A program made the translations under genes and the position numbers. Positions 1 through 10,495 of a stretch of DNA of 64,000 bases are shown here, piece after piece. The stretch lies in assembly GCA_000827265.1 (NCBI GenBank), contig KN834815.1, positions 142,091 to 206,090 of the forward strand, written 5' to 3'. Below the pieces are notes generated by a model. It did not search any database and was not told where the DNA came from. It worked only from the letters and a program-made list of their open reading frames with translations. The first letter of the stretch is position 1. The number at the start of each line of letters is the position of its first letter. This DNA is from Collybiopsis luxurians FD-317 M1 (taxonomy: Eukaryota > Basidiomycota > Agaricomycetes > Agaricales > Omphalotaceae).

Positions 1-880
1 GCTTGTTGGCACTTCCACTGATTCCGCCAAACGCACTAAGCAAAATGCTTGCGACATCTTCATTTACAGAAAATTCTATCTTGTAATACCGATATCTGTA
101 ATATTTCAGTACATGATTGACTATTTCACTGTCCCCAAAACTGGCTGTTTGATAAGTAGTAATGGTCGGGACGAGAAATTCAAACTCCGTGCGCACCCAC
201 CCAAATAGTTCCGAGATCTCCCAGCCTGTCTATCGACAGGCCCTCATTAGATCGGCCTTCATAGACAGGCTGGGTATGAGCCTAGAGCCCGTATCGTAAT
301 GTTACGTCGCAGTCCTTGGTACTAATCATCTTCCTGTCGCTCTTATGTAGCAGCCTACAAGCCATTGAGCGCTCTCGCGGTGCGCATACTCGAGAGCCGA
401 CCAGATGTGCACTTGACGGTCGGGCTGACTGTAAGGTTTTGTACATTGTCAAACGAAGCTGGATCACTGTTGATTGAGCCCGCGGCCAGTTTCTGATTCG
501 CAGATGTCGGGGAGCAAGCCTTGTCGCACGCTGTCGACCGAAAACGGAAATGGAAAATACCCGGACCGCTCTACATTTTTGTAATAAAGTACCGCCTCGG
601 AAATTCTCAGTTCCTTTGTACATAGTTCCCTTAGACTCCCACTCTCACCCCCGCATTTTCCCATCTTTCATTGACGACAAACGACGCCCGCAGCGGGTGC
701 TAATATCTGGATTTCAGTTCATCTTCTCATCCGACTGTGCGTCGATGGATTTTTTCATCGCTCCTATTGACAACATCACTCATCGCGTTCATCAGGTTCA
801 TCTGCGTAACCTGCAGCTTCCTAGGACAAGTCATCCTGGTTCGAATTCTCGCCAAGGGATTTGTTTATAACTGATCTTTC
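1..880. other. Left-edge region without a supported gene
   Basis: Only short open frames on both strands, none with a recognisable domain. The one clear structure is a perfect 14-base inverted repeat (220-233 against 261-274). Positions 745-880 may hold the decayed N-terminal part of the transporter fragment that follows, but I could not match them to that family with confidence. Confidence 0.5.
220..274. repeat. Perfect inverted repeat (hairpin)
   Basis: CCCAGCCTGTCTAT at 220-233 is the exact reverse complement of 261-274. A second nested pair (AGGCC near 237, GGCCT near 254) lies inside the loop. No coding frame runs through it. It could be a remnant of a small palindromic element. Confidence 0.75.
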
Positions 881-884
881 CGCA

Positions 885-1545
885 GAATGTTACCCTCCCA
901 GTCTCATGTTCTCAAAAAATGGTTCCAGCCTTTACACCGGAGAACATTGGCGCGCTAGGTACATTTGGAAGATTATTTTTCAGTGCTGTACTCATTCTCG
1001 CGTCAACTTCCTTTTTCCCTTGTCCTCATTTTTTCCCTCATTGATCGCTACACTGCCGATGTGGCAGGCCCTCTTGTCATCGTGGCTGTCATCTACGAGG
1101 TGTTAGGTGTTTTCATGACGTGGATTTCCAAGACCCTTTTCTGGGTATCACACCGCTTGTATGCGCTTGTATGGTATACTGGTAGCAGGAGGATGGGGAA
1201 ATGTTGGTGATATTCGTAAGTGGCTTCAACCTGGCTCTCATACGCGTCCATATGGATTCTGGATAACACCTAGCAACATCTGTTATCATGAGTATCACAG
1301 GAGCCGCACCATTCGGTGGATCAGACCAAACGCTCTCCGTGGCTTACATTTCGGCGTTCATCTTGGTGTACATGGTAACATCTATTTTTGAGATTCTATT
1401 TGACTGAAATGTGTGGCTGGTAGATTACTGTTTCCTATGGGAGCTCATTACCTGGTTCATCAAGACTTCGTTGGTCCAGAAGTGGAACATTACGATGTAC
1501 AAGAGCAGGTTCGTGAGAGGCGCAAAATCTTGCTGTATGGCTGGT
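885..1545 (+). pseudogene. Auxin efflux carrier (AEC/ECM3-like) transporter fragment
   Basis: Spliced conceptual translation gives the central part of a fungal auxin-efflux-carrier family membrane transporter. Visible pieces are VPAFTPENIGALG (about 920-958), GPLVIVAVIYEVLGVF (about 1068-1115), then LYGILVAGGWGNVGDI, then SITGAAPFGGSDQTLSVAYI, ending in a GAHYLVHQDFVGPE stretch before 1500. Introns sit near 956-1067, 1217-1276 and 1376-1423. The gene is broken. Two compensating frameshifts lie near 898-920, and a 10-base tandem duplication (1154-1173) shifts the frame inside the HRLYG motif. The N-terminal helices are not recognisable and the C-terminal half is missing; an ADE4 fragment follows directly. 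The family assignment rests on remembered motif order. Loss of function is a firm reading of the sequence. Confidence 0.72.
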
Positions 1546-1596
1546 TAGTAACTGCGTTTGCTTCTTTCCGAACTTTTTAGTGACTGTAGTCTCCAG

Positions 1597-1974
1597 ACTC
1601 AATCGTCCGGGGCAGACTTCAAAAGAGATTATCCAAATGGCGAAGAATGTTGGAGCCAAAAAGGTTATAGTTGCCAGCTGTGCTCCGCCGGTCAGTTCTG
1701 TAACTCATCTATACCAGTACTTGTCTGATCGGACTTTGACTGTAAATAGATATCCTCACGTCTATGGAATTGATATGCCCTCGCGATCGGAGCTTGTGGC
1801 CTACGGTTGCAACGAGGAAGACATCGCCGAGGCCATTGGCACAAATCTGGTTATCTTCCAAACTCTTCCTGACCTAATCGAGTCCGTCAGGCACATCAAT
1901 CCCAGCATCAAGAGGTTCGACTGCCCTGTATTCGATGGTGACTACGTTACAGGGGGGCGTAGATAAGACATGAA
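1597..1974 (+). pseudogene. ADE4: Amidophosphoribosyltransferase (ADE4/PurF) C-terminal fragment
   Basis: The translation matches the phosphoribosyltransferase end of glutamine PRPP amidotransferase, the first committed enzyme of purine synthesis. DSIVRG (1597-1614) followed by TSKEI is the PRPP-binding loop region. It is followed by NVGAKKVIVASCAPP, then RYPHVYGIDMPSRSELVAYG, then EAIGTNLVIFQ and the FDGDYVTGG tail. The catalytic N-terminal glutaminase half is absent. One frameshift lies inside the PRPP loop (between DSIVRG and TSKEI). A second lies in the G run near 1951, and a stop follows in either frame. A short insertion (TSHLYQYLSDRTLTV) separates APP from RYPHVYG and may be an unspliced intron. 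This is a decayed partial copy, so the functional gene should lie elsewhere. Confidence 0.85.
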
Positions 1975-2495
1975 TACCGCCAACCTCCTTGTCTCTACCT
2001 CAGGCCACATTCTGTTACGATCCCTACATCTACATCTCCGTGTTTTCTGTCCACGTCTACATTTACGCAACCTGTGTCTGCGTATTGAACTTGAAAAACC
2101 TTCCACCCGGTCATACATAAACCGGGCGTAGCCGGTGGAAGAAACAATCTATGGCAGACAGCGATAGGGACCGGACAGTGATAGGGACAGTGTCATGGAT
2201 TTAATGAACATGAGCGAAAATCCCACTGTTGAGAATCAGATGCGGAAGACGCCGAGTCCCCGGGACCTGAAGCCGTTCGAAGGATGTTTTCGCCTATCTG
2301 ACTCTGTTTCGCTGTGACATTCATATTGATTTTCTTGAGTAGGCTTACGTTCGTTATACCCTTGTTGAAGTTGATACTGATCGAACCCATAGCTGCACTG
2401 GTCATGTTCGATTCCGAAGAAGAATTTCCCAATGTGACTACTGTCACACGCCGCGTATAAAGCAGCTACTGCTGGTATTATTGGAGGTATGAAGT
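1975..2495. other. Intergenic stretch with nested hairpins
   Basis: No recognisable coding sequence. Positions 2101-2140 contain two alternative hairpins: an outer pair TTCCACC..CGG with CCG..GTGGAA, and an inner CCCGGT/ACCGGG pair around a 9-base loop. The 84-codon open frame on the minus strand at 2193-2447 shows no domain I know. Confidence 0.5.
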
Positions 2496-3236
2496 CTAAA
2501 TGACAGATCCTTTTCGATCCTTTTCAGGGCTGACGGACTGGTAGACAAACTCAGCTATAACATCCAATCTTGATGAATAAATTGTGTATTTTGGATATTC
2601 TATATATGACAGCAAAGATCGGAATGAATAACTTTTAAGATATTCGACGTGAGCAAAAGGTCGAGGACTGCGTGCTATGAAACTGGTCAGAATAGGAAAG
2701 GTACTCAAAGAGAGAAACTAACATATAGATACGCGTCTAATCGAGCCAAACTGCTCAAACACCTTCCTCAAGTCATCGTCCTGGGCTTCAAGAGGTAACT
2801 GGCCCATCCATATTGTGCTTGTAGGAGAAGAGATTCTGGGTTTCGCAGTGGAAGTCAACCTCGACACAGGTTCCTCCTAAGGCTTCTCGAAGAGTTCAAT
2901 TCGAGTTCTACGGTTGCCGAGTCTCAGCTGAGAGTCAAGAGCAGCTTGGAAGAAGTTTTGAGCATCCCCGGGAGACTTGAATTCAGCATTAGCAACGCCG
3001 GCTGGATGACCATTACTATCATTGGCTATAACAAGAATAGTCAGTCAAGAAGACTCAAGAGTTAGTGAATACCGCTTGCGAATATTGATGGAAAGAAGAG
3101 TTCCAAATTTTTCAGCATGTTCTTTGATTTCTGGTATTTCAGCACTCCAGAGAAGGTTTCCCAGATACACGAAACGCAGGGCAAAATGGGCCCTGGACAG
3201 TGTGGACATGGACAAGGCAGATGGCACAGTCAGCAT
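2496..3236 (-). pseudogene. Two-RRM RNA-binding protein, decayed
   Basis: Read on the minus strand from 3236. RRM1 begins with VYLGNLLWSAEIPEIKEHAE (RNP2-like), and after an intron of about 50 bases continues with GVANAEFKSPGDAQNFF. An in-frame TAG lies just after the end of RRM1, near 2880. The frame then continues with a second RRM: TIWMGQLPLEAQDDDLRKVF, RNP1-like RPFAHVEYLKS after another short intron. The first 20 residues are basic and hydroxylated and could be a mitochondrial presequence; that is inference. The RNP1 motif of RRM1 is poorly conserved. The internal stop and the ragged end at about 2500 argue for a pseudogene, though a missed intron over the stop cannot be excluded. Confidence 0.62.
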
Positions 3237-3397
3237 TGTGAGGTCGTGATATAGAGGAACTAAGAAGAGAAACAGAACGTAAGGTGGTGAACATGGCGGT
3301 ATAGCAGCAGAAAATTTTTAGTGGCGCAAAATTTGTTTCGTGCAGCTGGTGGCCCGCTGGAAGCCGCGTGCGTCAAAGCAAGTACTAGGTTCAGTAG

Positions 3398-5594
3398 CTA
3401 CATGTATACCCAGACAGTAAGCATCTTTGTTTCCGGTTCAGTGAGATAGTTGGACTTGGTCAAATTACACCGGGGCCAAATAGGACCTTGATCGAGACGT
3501 ATCGCAGGTCTGGAGGTCAAATTCCTCCCGCAGAGGAACTGGGAGTTATTCGTCTGATCTCGCATAGCAACATCTCCTAATACTATATTCACGCTATCAG
3601 TGTCACGGAAAGTCGTCCCGAGTTTCATTAGAGAAATTTGCAGTCTATCATTCATTACACTTCTCTGGTTCTCTAACCTCTCCTTGTCCGTTTTCACATC
3701 ATCTGAGCGACGGTCGGACTTGGGTTCAACAGGCTCAATAGATGAGTAATGCATATCTGCCGTCGTACGACCTCCCTTGCTTCCCCATACACCGCCAGTA
3801 ATCCCTCCCTTCTCAAAGATCTGATTAATCTCTCCCAACTCGAGGCCACGAGTCTCCAGGAAGAACTATGTAGATACACAGCGTGAATGCGTGGAATGAC
3901 TTCAGGGACTGGAGACAAAACTCACAAAGAAAAAAATGGGTACCCGACATGCATTGAACACGGCAAAGATGATGAAAACTCACCAGTTGATATTGGCAAT
4001 GGCTGGAGGAGTCATTGGACGACAGCAAAGACACACCTACAGTCCGGTATCAGAATCGAGTTCATATGGTACACACAATTGGGATGTCTCACACCCAGTT
4101 AATAAAACTCGAAATCGCAGAAGCTCGTACTCTTATACGAGTCGTACTGATCTAAATAGTCCACAACTCAGAACTATCCCATACTACGCTGAAGGAAAGA
4201 AACGCACTTCTGCAGGATACAACCAAGGCTAAGAAAACCGCGCATGAGTTCAAATCAAGTATCAGGTCATAATAAACTCATAATGTACAATAGGTAAGAA
4301 TCCGATACCAAAAAATATCTGAAAAATAAACACCATGGCGGTAGCGGTGAACGCAGTAGGTCTGGTTCCAATCGAGAGAAGAATGGCAGCTAGGATAAAG
4401 CAAGTCGAAAGTCCAGTCGCAGATATCATCAACAACGGACGACATATTGAAGCGGTCGCGAAGGAGCACTCATAAACAAAACTCACCCATAGAGGAATGA
4501 ACGACGCGATCATGTATGTGATAGATGAGCATCCTCCCAGAATAAGGGAAAGATTCCGCGACAAGCCCATGGTATTTTGATAAACCACTGGAGCAAGATA
4601 ACTGGATACGATAAATTTTAAAAAGTTGAACCTCTCAGATTTTTTCAGCACCAACTTGATCATGTTACTGCCAGTAAATTGTTGCATGACGTTGACAGCG
4701 ATAGCAAGATTCTTCTGAAATTCCCAATCGGACCACCATGTAACAGGTCTCGGTAACAGAAGGGACCTAAGGGCACAGTCGGTCAGCCTAGATTATTTCA
4801 GGTACAGAAGGTAGAAGTTGTGCGTGCATTTTGATACGTACCTCCTTCACTTTCCTGAGCCAACGATGTTTCAATCTCCTTTTTTGCTCGTACAGTATCC
4901 GGATGCTCTATAGAATCATGATTTTCGAGCAGCGCTACCACTTTCGAGGCTTTTCCTCATACCCATGGGCGAGGAGCCAACAAGGAGAGTCGGGTAGCAC
5001 TGCAGCTTGCAATAAAAGGCACAATGCAAACACCGCCTGGAATCCGATGGGAAGACGCCATTGAACAGTTGATAAATGCATATAAATGCATAACAGTCGC
5101 GAGAATTGAACAGACCTGAAACGAAACTCAAGCCATAATCCAAGAAATACGCCTACACAGCAGCAAAATGATTATCACCTCTTCAACAGGATTCGAGAGC
5201 GGGATAGAAGAAAACTCACAACAACCAATCCTATAATCGTTACAGTGGAGTTCAAGCAAACCAAGGTACTGCGAATTTTACCAGCCGACGTCTCAGACTG
5301 ATATACTAGAATCAGAGATGAATTAAATCCATTTCCCCAGAGATCTCACGGTTTCAGTATCACATATGCCCTCATATGCCCCTCAGACCCTCGGAGTCCG
5401 ACGCCGACTTTGTTCGAGTAACCTATGCTGCTCCTCACACAAGCGGGCATCTCTCTTATCTGAACCTCAAAGAACCTATTTTTATTTAGAGGAGCTGAAT
5501 ATTGTCCTATGTAGTCCAACGGGTTACCGATGGCCCATCCAGAAATTTGTCCAGATTCGGTAACCAAGCCCAGAACTGGTGGCACCTTCTACAT
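3398..5594 (-). pseudogene. MFS sugar (hexose-type) transporter, decayed
   Basis: Reading leftwards from 5594, the pieces of a fungal sugar/H+ symporter appear in order. They are NGFNSS..VYQSE..AGKIR, LVCLNSTVTIIGLVV, the WRLPIGFQAVFALCLLLQAA helix and the LPDSPCWLLAHGYEEK signature. Next come EIETSLAQESEG, VMQQFTGSN, the YQNTMGLSRNLSLILGG helices and ISATGLSTCFILAAILLSIG. The C-terminal FFLETRGLELGEINQIFEKG and ITGGVWGSKGGRT close the set. Several defects are visible: a one-base frameshift after GYEEKPRK near 4945, a stop in the TRIRVRASAISS region, and TGG-TGA before the last helix near 3984. The N-terminal signature helices cannot be joined in one frame. Family identity is strong; the substrate is not known. 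Confidence 0.82.
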
Positions 5595-5725
5595 TGTTCA
5601 TTTGAAACCATGATGATCCCAAATTTAGCTGACCGAAACACCAAAGTTCGATATTTAAGAGTCAATTGATTCTTCAACTGTTCAGCAAGATTAATGAATG
5701 CCAATGGACGAAGCAGAGATGTGAC

Positions 5726-8700
5726 TCACAGAAGATCTTCGATATCAATCGAAAACTGTTCCGCAGAGATTTTGAGTTGTTCTATGGCGTAAGGATCCTG
5801 CTTTTCCAACCACTGTGGTTTATAGAATGATCTAGGAAGTCCCTGAGGTGGACTTTGCAGACTTTCCTTCTTTGTACGACGACGAGGAAGCGCAGGACTA
5901 CCACGCTTGTTTGAGCCTAGTTTTTTTCTCTTCTGAAATTCACGGTCAAGGACGCCCGCAAAAACATCAAACTCGTCTGCACGCCAAGGAGGACTGAGGA
6001 CCTCGAATGTCTCCACAACTAACCCATTGACAGAGAGAATGGTTTTTTCTTCATCTGACTCCCCGTTTACGCCGAGTCGCTCGTATGCATCAGCTATCAT
6101 TTGCCAGGTTGGAGCATGTTCGCCACCTTCCTTAGCACACTCCTTGGCGGTCGCTAGATGACGAGCATGTTTCTGTGGGTGATTTATTACCTTTAGTAAA
6201 TGAAGTTCAGCTGTACAATAACTTGCCTGAGCGCGAATTGATCGACTTTCAACTCTCTTCCATCTTCCAGATTTTTTGTCGCTACCGTGATAGTACTCAT
6301 GAATACGATCTTTTACTTCCTCCCAGGATTCACGGCGAGGTTGACCGTCCTCTTCAAGAAGTTTCTGCTCAGCATGGAGATAGGCCCTCTGAGCTTCCTT
6401 GAACTGGTTTTGAACAAGGGATAGGATATATTTCTCCGTCACATCAGGCAGATTCCATTTCTGAGAATCTACATCTCGAGTCTGCAGAATGGTTCGACTT
6501 ATCTGCGAAGTGAGGACCCGATTCCACCTTGAATTCACGTAGCCCTTTTCCAATGCGAGTTGCATCTCTTTATCTGGCCCTTCTCCGTGCCCATCTTCGA
6601 ACAAAGACACCCTCAGAGGATCAGCAGATTCGTATTGCATAAAGTCATTTGCACATGTCACTCCGTACAACCTTTTCCAGATCTCTCTAACAGCACCCTG
6701 TAGAACATATTTTATCAATGTATCAAGTAGAAGAATAATTTTCGTACTTTCCATTGACGATGTTGCATCTCTCCGATCATCTTCCGAGTGTGATCCTTTT
6801 CCTCCTTCAAATCAGCGCGACTGCCTTCCTTTGGGGAAGCTTTGCGTTTGTCCTTGGTTTCTAGTTTAGGCCAGATGTCTATTTTATCCATCTTCTTAAG
6901 TAATTTTCTCATAAATTCTACGACGAGCAGGGAGTGATCCGAATTTGAGAGATCAATTTGTTCGATTGCGCTATTCATCTGTTCTACTAGGACCCGGGCT
7001 GGCGAGGCAGGTTGGGGCACAGGGGCAGCAGCACGAAAGATAAGCTGGGTCTTCTGGATGGTTCTCCGCGGTACAACAAGATTGTCTTGCTGTGTATTCC
7101 GAGCCTTGCGCGCGGCAGGTGTAATGAACTCCGGCTTATGCTGGGGCATTTTAATTTGTATGGTAGCTGCGGACATAGTTGTGCTGGAATGAGTAGATCC
7201 ACCAGGAGCACTAGACATTGTAGAGCCAGGAATAAAACCCGAGGTGGCACTGGAAAAAGTAGATCCACCAAGAGCACTAGACATGGCAGAGCCAGGAGTA
7301 ATCCCCGAGGTAGCATTGGAGGGAGTCGTTGAAGCGACTGGAGTTGTGAACAGTGGTACACGAGGATTAGAAGATGAGGACACAGTGGTGGATGTAGACG
7401 GCATTGCAAATGTAGTTAAAGTGGAAGCATGAGTATTGGAATGAGAACTTCTGGGCCCAATAGGATTAGAGGAGGTTGGAGCAGGAGCGGCTGAGGAAGT
7501 AAGAAGCGTTGAGGGCCCTACAACAGGTTTCTCCAGGTTCTAATTTGATCCCATTCAGAGTTTCTAACTACAAAAATCACACAAATGGGTCTCACCGATA
7601 CAACTGCCAACAGTCTTTGGATTTCAGCAGCTTGCTGGTTCTGCAGACCAAGTTAGCACTGGCAACATCAAATCCATGAATTAGTCAAATCAACCCACAA
7701 CAATCTTTTCAAGTTCGTTTGTTGACCGGCTGGTTTCCTCTGGAGCTCGTTGTTTTTCTCTTTGCTAAAATATGTTTTTAGCATGCTAGAGGCCGGTGAG
7801 ACAACATTTACTTACTCGATCGGAACCTTTTGCTACTTCGGTCGTCCACTTGGTCCTCCAGGCTGCGATATCTGATTTAAGAGAATCTATTCCGGCAAGC
7901 TCTTCCATGACCTCCATTTCTGAATCTTCATCTGCATCGTATGATTCCAGCGCCAGTGATCCAGAGTCTCTTTCGGCCTGAGCAAGTTTCTGACGGAGCT
8001 GAGCAATGTGCGCTTGATCGACCCGACGCCGGACAACAAGTTGACGATTTGTATCTTCTAGCTGTAAGAACATCAGCACTCGACACACAAATGTAAAACA
8101 AACATTGTACGTTATCGGCGTGTGCTCTGAGAGATGTCGGCAGATGCCTGCGCTTGCCTGGACTGGCCAAATTTCTTTCAATGTTTATTCCTGAAGAAAG
8201 GGAGCTGGAACGGGGGCCGTTTACTGACTGACTAGCATTGCGCTGTCGGATCCATGGCTGATCAAATCCAAGCAAAGTATTTTTTTAATGTACATACCAT
8301 AGTGTGGTTAGCGTTAGCCTGGGGCAGAACAAGCATGCCTGTAATGACTGGTTGACTGGAACTACTTGGAGCCTGAGCCCCAGAAGATATTGTGTGGGGA
8401 ATCGATACGTTAGAAATGGAATGGTCCAAAGGAACTCCAGCCTATGTCAATTGATTATTAGATCCTAAGTTTGATTGTTAGAACATGTCTTGCATTTGCG
8501 TCACCTGGAGGAGGAGGAGGAGGAGGAGTTTGGCCAAATTCCAAGGGAGTGAGCATTGTCTATAAAATGTGGAAGGATGAGGATGCTTAGAGACTTCTAT
8601 AAACTTACTACATCTTCTGCCAAATTATTATCCTTGGGTTGATTCCTGAACGGGGTCGGATTACCATTGTATTCAGAGCCTGCAGGAGCCCAGGGATCAA

Positions 8701-8902
8701 TCCTCATATGCCATTCATTCATGGTGTTGGTCAAATTATCAGTCCCTTCAGAGCCTGTAGGGGCCCAGGGGTTAATATCATCAACCATCATATACCGGTC
8801 ATCCATAGCGTCGGGGAAGTTTGTCCAGTGAGAGATTGACTGAGGGGTATTTGGATAAGGAGAGCAGAAACCGTTTCTCTTATGGCCGAGGGACTCTGTC
8901 AC
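5726..8902 (-). CDS. Coiled-coil protein of a mushroom-specific multicopy family
   Basis: A multi-exon gene read cleanly from an ATG at 8902 to a stop at 5726-5728, with about nine exons. Introns lie near 8608-8560, 8508-8443, 8303-8262, 8108-8062, 7816-7766, 7707-7645, 7595-7541 and 6747-6698. The N-terminus is Pro/Ser/Asn-rich and contains two near-identical blocks with INPWAPTGSE and IDPWAPAGSE. A helical coiled-coil region follows (LEDTNRQLVVRRRVDQAHIA; LEKINQQAAEIQRLLAVVS). A long Ser/Thr/Pro linker leads to a C-terminal domain with GPDKEMQLALEKGYVNSRWN, PWRADEFDVF, LPRSFYKPQWLEKQDPYAIE and a terminal acidic tail. I recall similar C-terminal domains (an L/V-x-x-W-R-A segment, then P-x-x-x-Y-x-x-x-W-L) in many uncharacterised multicopy proteins of Agaricomycetes. 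No function is known to me. A GTGAGT just before the stop leaves open a further 3' exon. Confidence 0.75.
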
Positions 8903-9597
8903 GTAGCTCGAACTTCCTCATTTTCATGCTATTCACTCGAAACAGGAAGGAAATAATCAGTGAACAAAAAATAACATAGAACCCTTACCGTCTCTTTTTG
9001 TCCACTTCAATTCAGCTTGCCCCGATAGGCCATAAGAAATAAAGGCGACTATCGATGCACACGAGAATAACAATGTAATGAGCCTCGAGATTGGAGGGAA
9101 ACGGTTAAGGAATATCAAAACTGTCTGATCTTGATCAAAAATTCTTGGCTTCCTCGACCACCATTCCACGCCACCCACGGCTTGAAAAACAATAGGTTGG
9201 GTGGGTAAGTTGTGCTCGTGAAAATACTTGTTGTTCTTTCGTTGTGAGGTTGAAATCCGCCAATACATGATTATCCACTGAACTTGCATGTCCAATGTAC
9301 CTTGCGTCGGGGTTGATCTTACCCGGATTATTCACCATGGCTGAAACCACATACAGAGCCTATTGTCTCTACTTCATATCCAATCCTCATGCGACGTTTA
9401 TGTCTTTACTTCATATCCAACTCTCACGCGACGTTTATAGATATCGTAAGATCATGGTGTCAGTCAGCTAGACTGCACCAGATTGCGTAGCAATCTTAAA
9501 AAGGGTGATTGCTAAGTCGAAGGTCGTAGTTATCTTTGGCATTTTCTTTCCAATGTCTTCTGTAACAGCATTCAGAGTCCTCCCTTACCGCAGCAAT
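8903..9597. other. Intergenic stretch with unidentified minus-strand open frames
   Basis: Two overlapping minus-strand frames (9350-9135 and 9295-8957) can be read but contain no motif I recognise. They may be a decayed gene or 5' sequence of the neighbour. No regulatory element was identified. Confidence 0.4.
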
Positions 9598-9829
9598 ATG
9601 GTCAGTATGGAAAGTGAATTCTTCGAATTCTTCTCTGACATTCATCATGAAGGGCGAGCCAGAAATCACCGTGCGCCGTGACTCTCCAGCAAGTGAGTCA
9701 CTTTCTGGTTCCACCGATATAGTCAGTACAGAAACTTAGCTCTTCAAATTCTTCTCTGACAAGCATCATGAAGGATGAGCCAGGAATAGCAAATGGGTCG
9801 TTCTCTGGTTCCACCGACTCTTTGGTCAG
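9598..9829. repeat. Tandem duplication, two copies of about 120 bases
   Basis: Copy 1 (about 9598-9718) and copy 2 (about 9719-9829) share GTCAGTA..GAAA, AATTCTTCTCTGACA, CATCATGAAGG.GAGCCA and TCTGGTTCCACCGA in the same order. Both copies contain the ATGAAGG.GAGCCA start context used for the RING gene, so the duplication covers its presumed start region. Confidence 0.8.
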
Positions 9830-10495
9830 TGTGAAAATTAGATTTTTTCTAATGCTCATTAGGAACGTGTCTGCGAAGACCCGGCGAGCTCATTCCAGTG
9901 TTATTGAATTGTCTTCAGACGAAGAGGACATGCCTACCTTTCAAGTACTTATCGGTGTCAAGCGAAAATTAAATTCTGCTCAATATGCGCTTACGGGGGT
10001 CATGAAGAAGTTAAAAACGGTTTTGTTCTTCTCTTTCTTGAGGCAATGGATGCTCATTCATCTATTAGGAGCTATCAGATGTAGCCGATAGTCTGAACTG
10101 TGGTGTTTGTGGTCAAATGTTGAACACACCCTGTGTGTGCGTTGATCATTTTCTTTCATTTTGAGATTGCATAACCAGGATCAACATACAGTCTCGCTTG
10201 TGGGCATAGCTTTTGTCAGGATTGCTTGCAGGTATTTACCTATGATATGTGGCGCTGTTATTTCCCGCTCAATATTTCATAGTGTTGGTTCTCAAAGGGC
10301 AACGAAAGTGATTTAGCAATACACTACACATGCCCTGCATGTCGACACGAAGTGCGCAAAGCTCCAGCGGAAAATTATCAGCTGAAGTCTGTCATAAATG
10401 CTTTTAGGAAAGCTGGAGGTAACGCTAACGAGCTCTGCACAAATACTCCGAGCCCGGTGAATCCTTGGAGAGGTTTTAATTTCGAGAGCGTCTAG
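9768..10495 (+). CDS. RING-finger protein (putative E3 ubiquitin ligase)
   Basis: Four exons, 9768-10019, 10069-10136, 10192-10231 and 10298-10495, join in frame to about 185 residues. The spliced middle gives CGVCGQMLNTPCVLACGHSF followed by CQDCLQ, and later YTCPACRHEVRKAP. Together these supply a C3HC4 RING: CxxC, CxH, CxxC, CPAC. The N-terminal third is acidic and serine-rich (SSVIELSSDEED), followed by a basic helical stretch (KRKLNSAQYALTGVMKKLKT). Fungal RING proteins of this size usually transfer ubiquitin with an E2 partner; the target cannot be inferred here. The first ATG lies in the second copy of a tandem duplication. The first copy has an equivalent ATG near 9646 followed by a GTGAGT, so transcription could start farther upstream. 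Confidence 0.78.

Noticed and set aside
282..870. Open frames on both strands of about 60-110 codons
   Set aside because: Length expected by chance, no motif, no splicing context.
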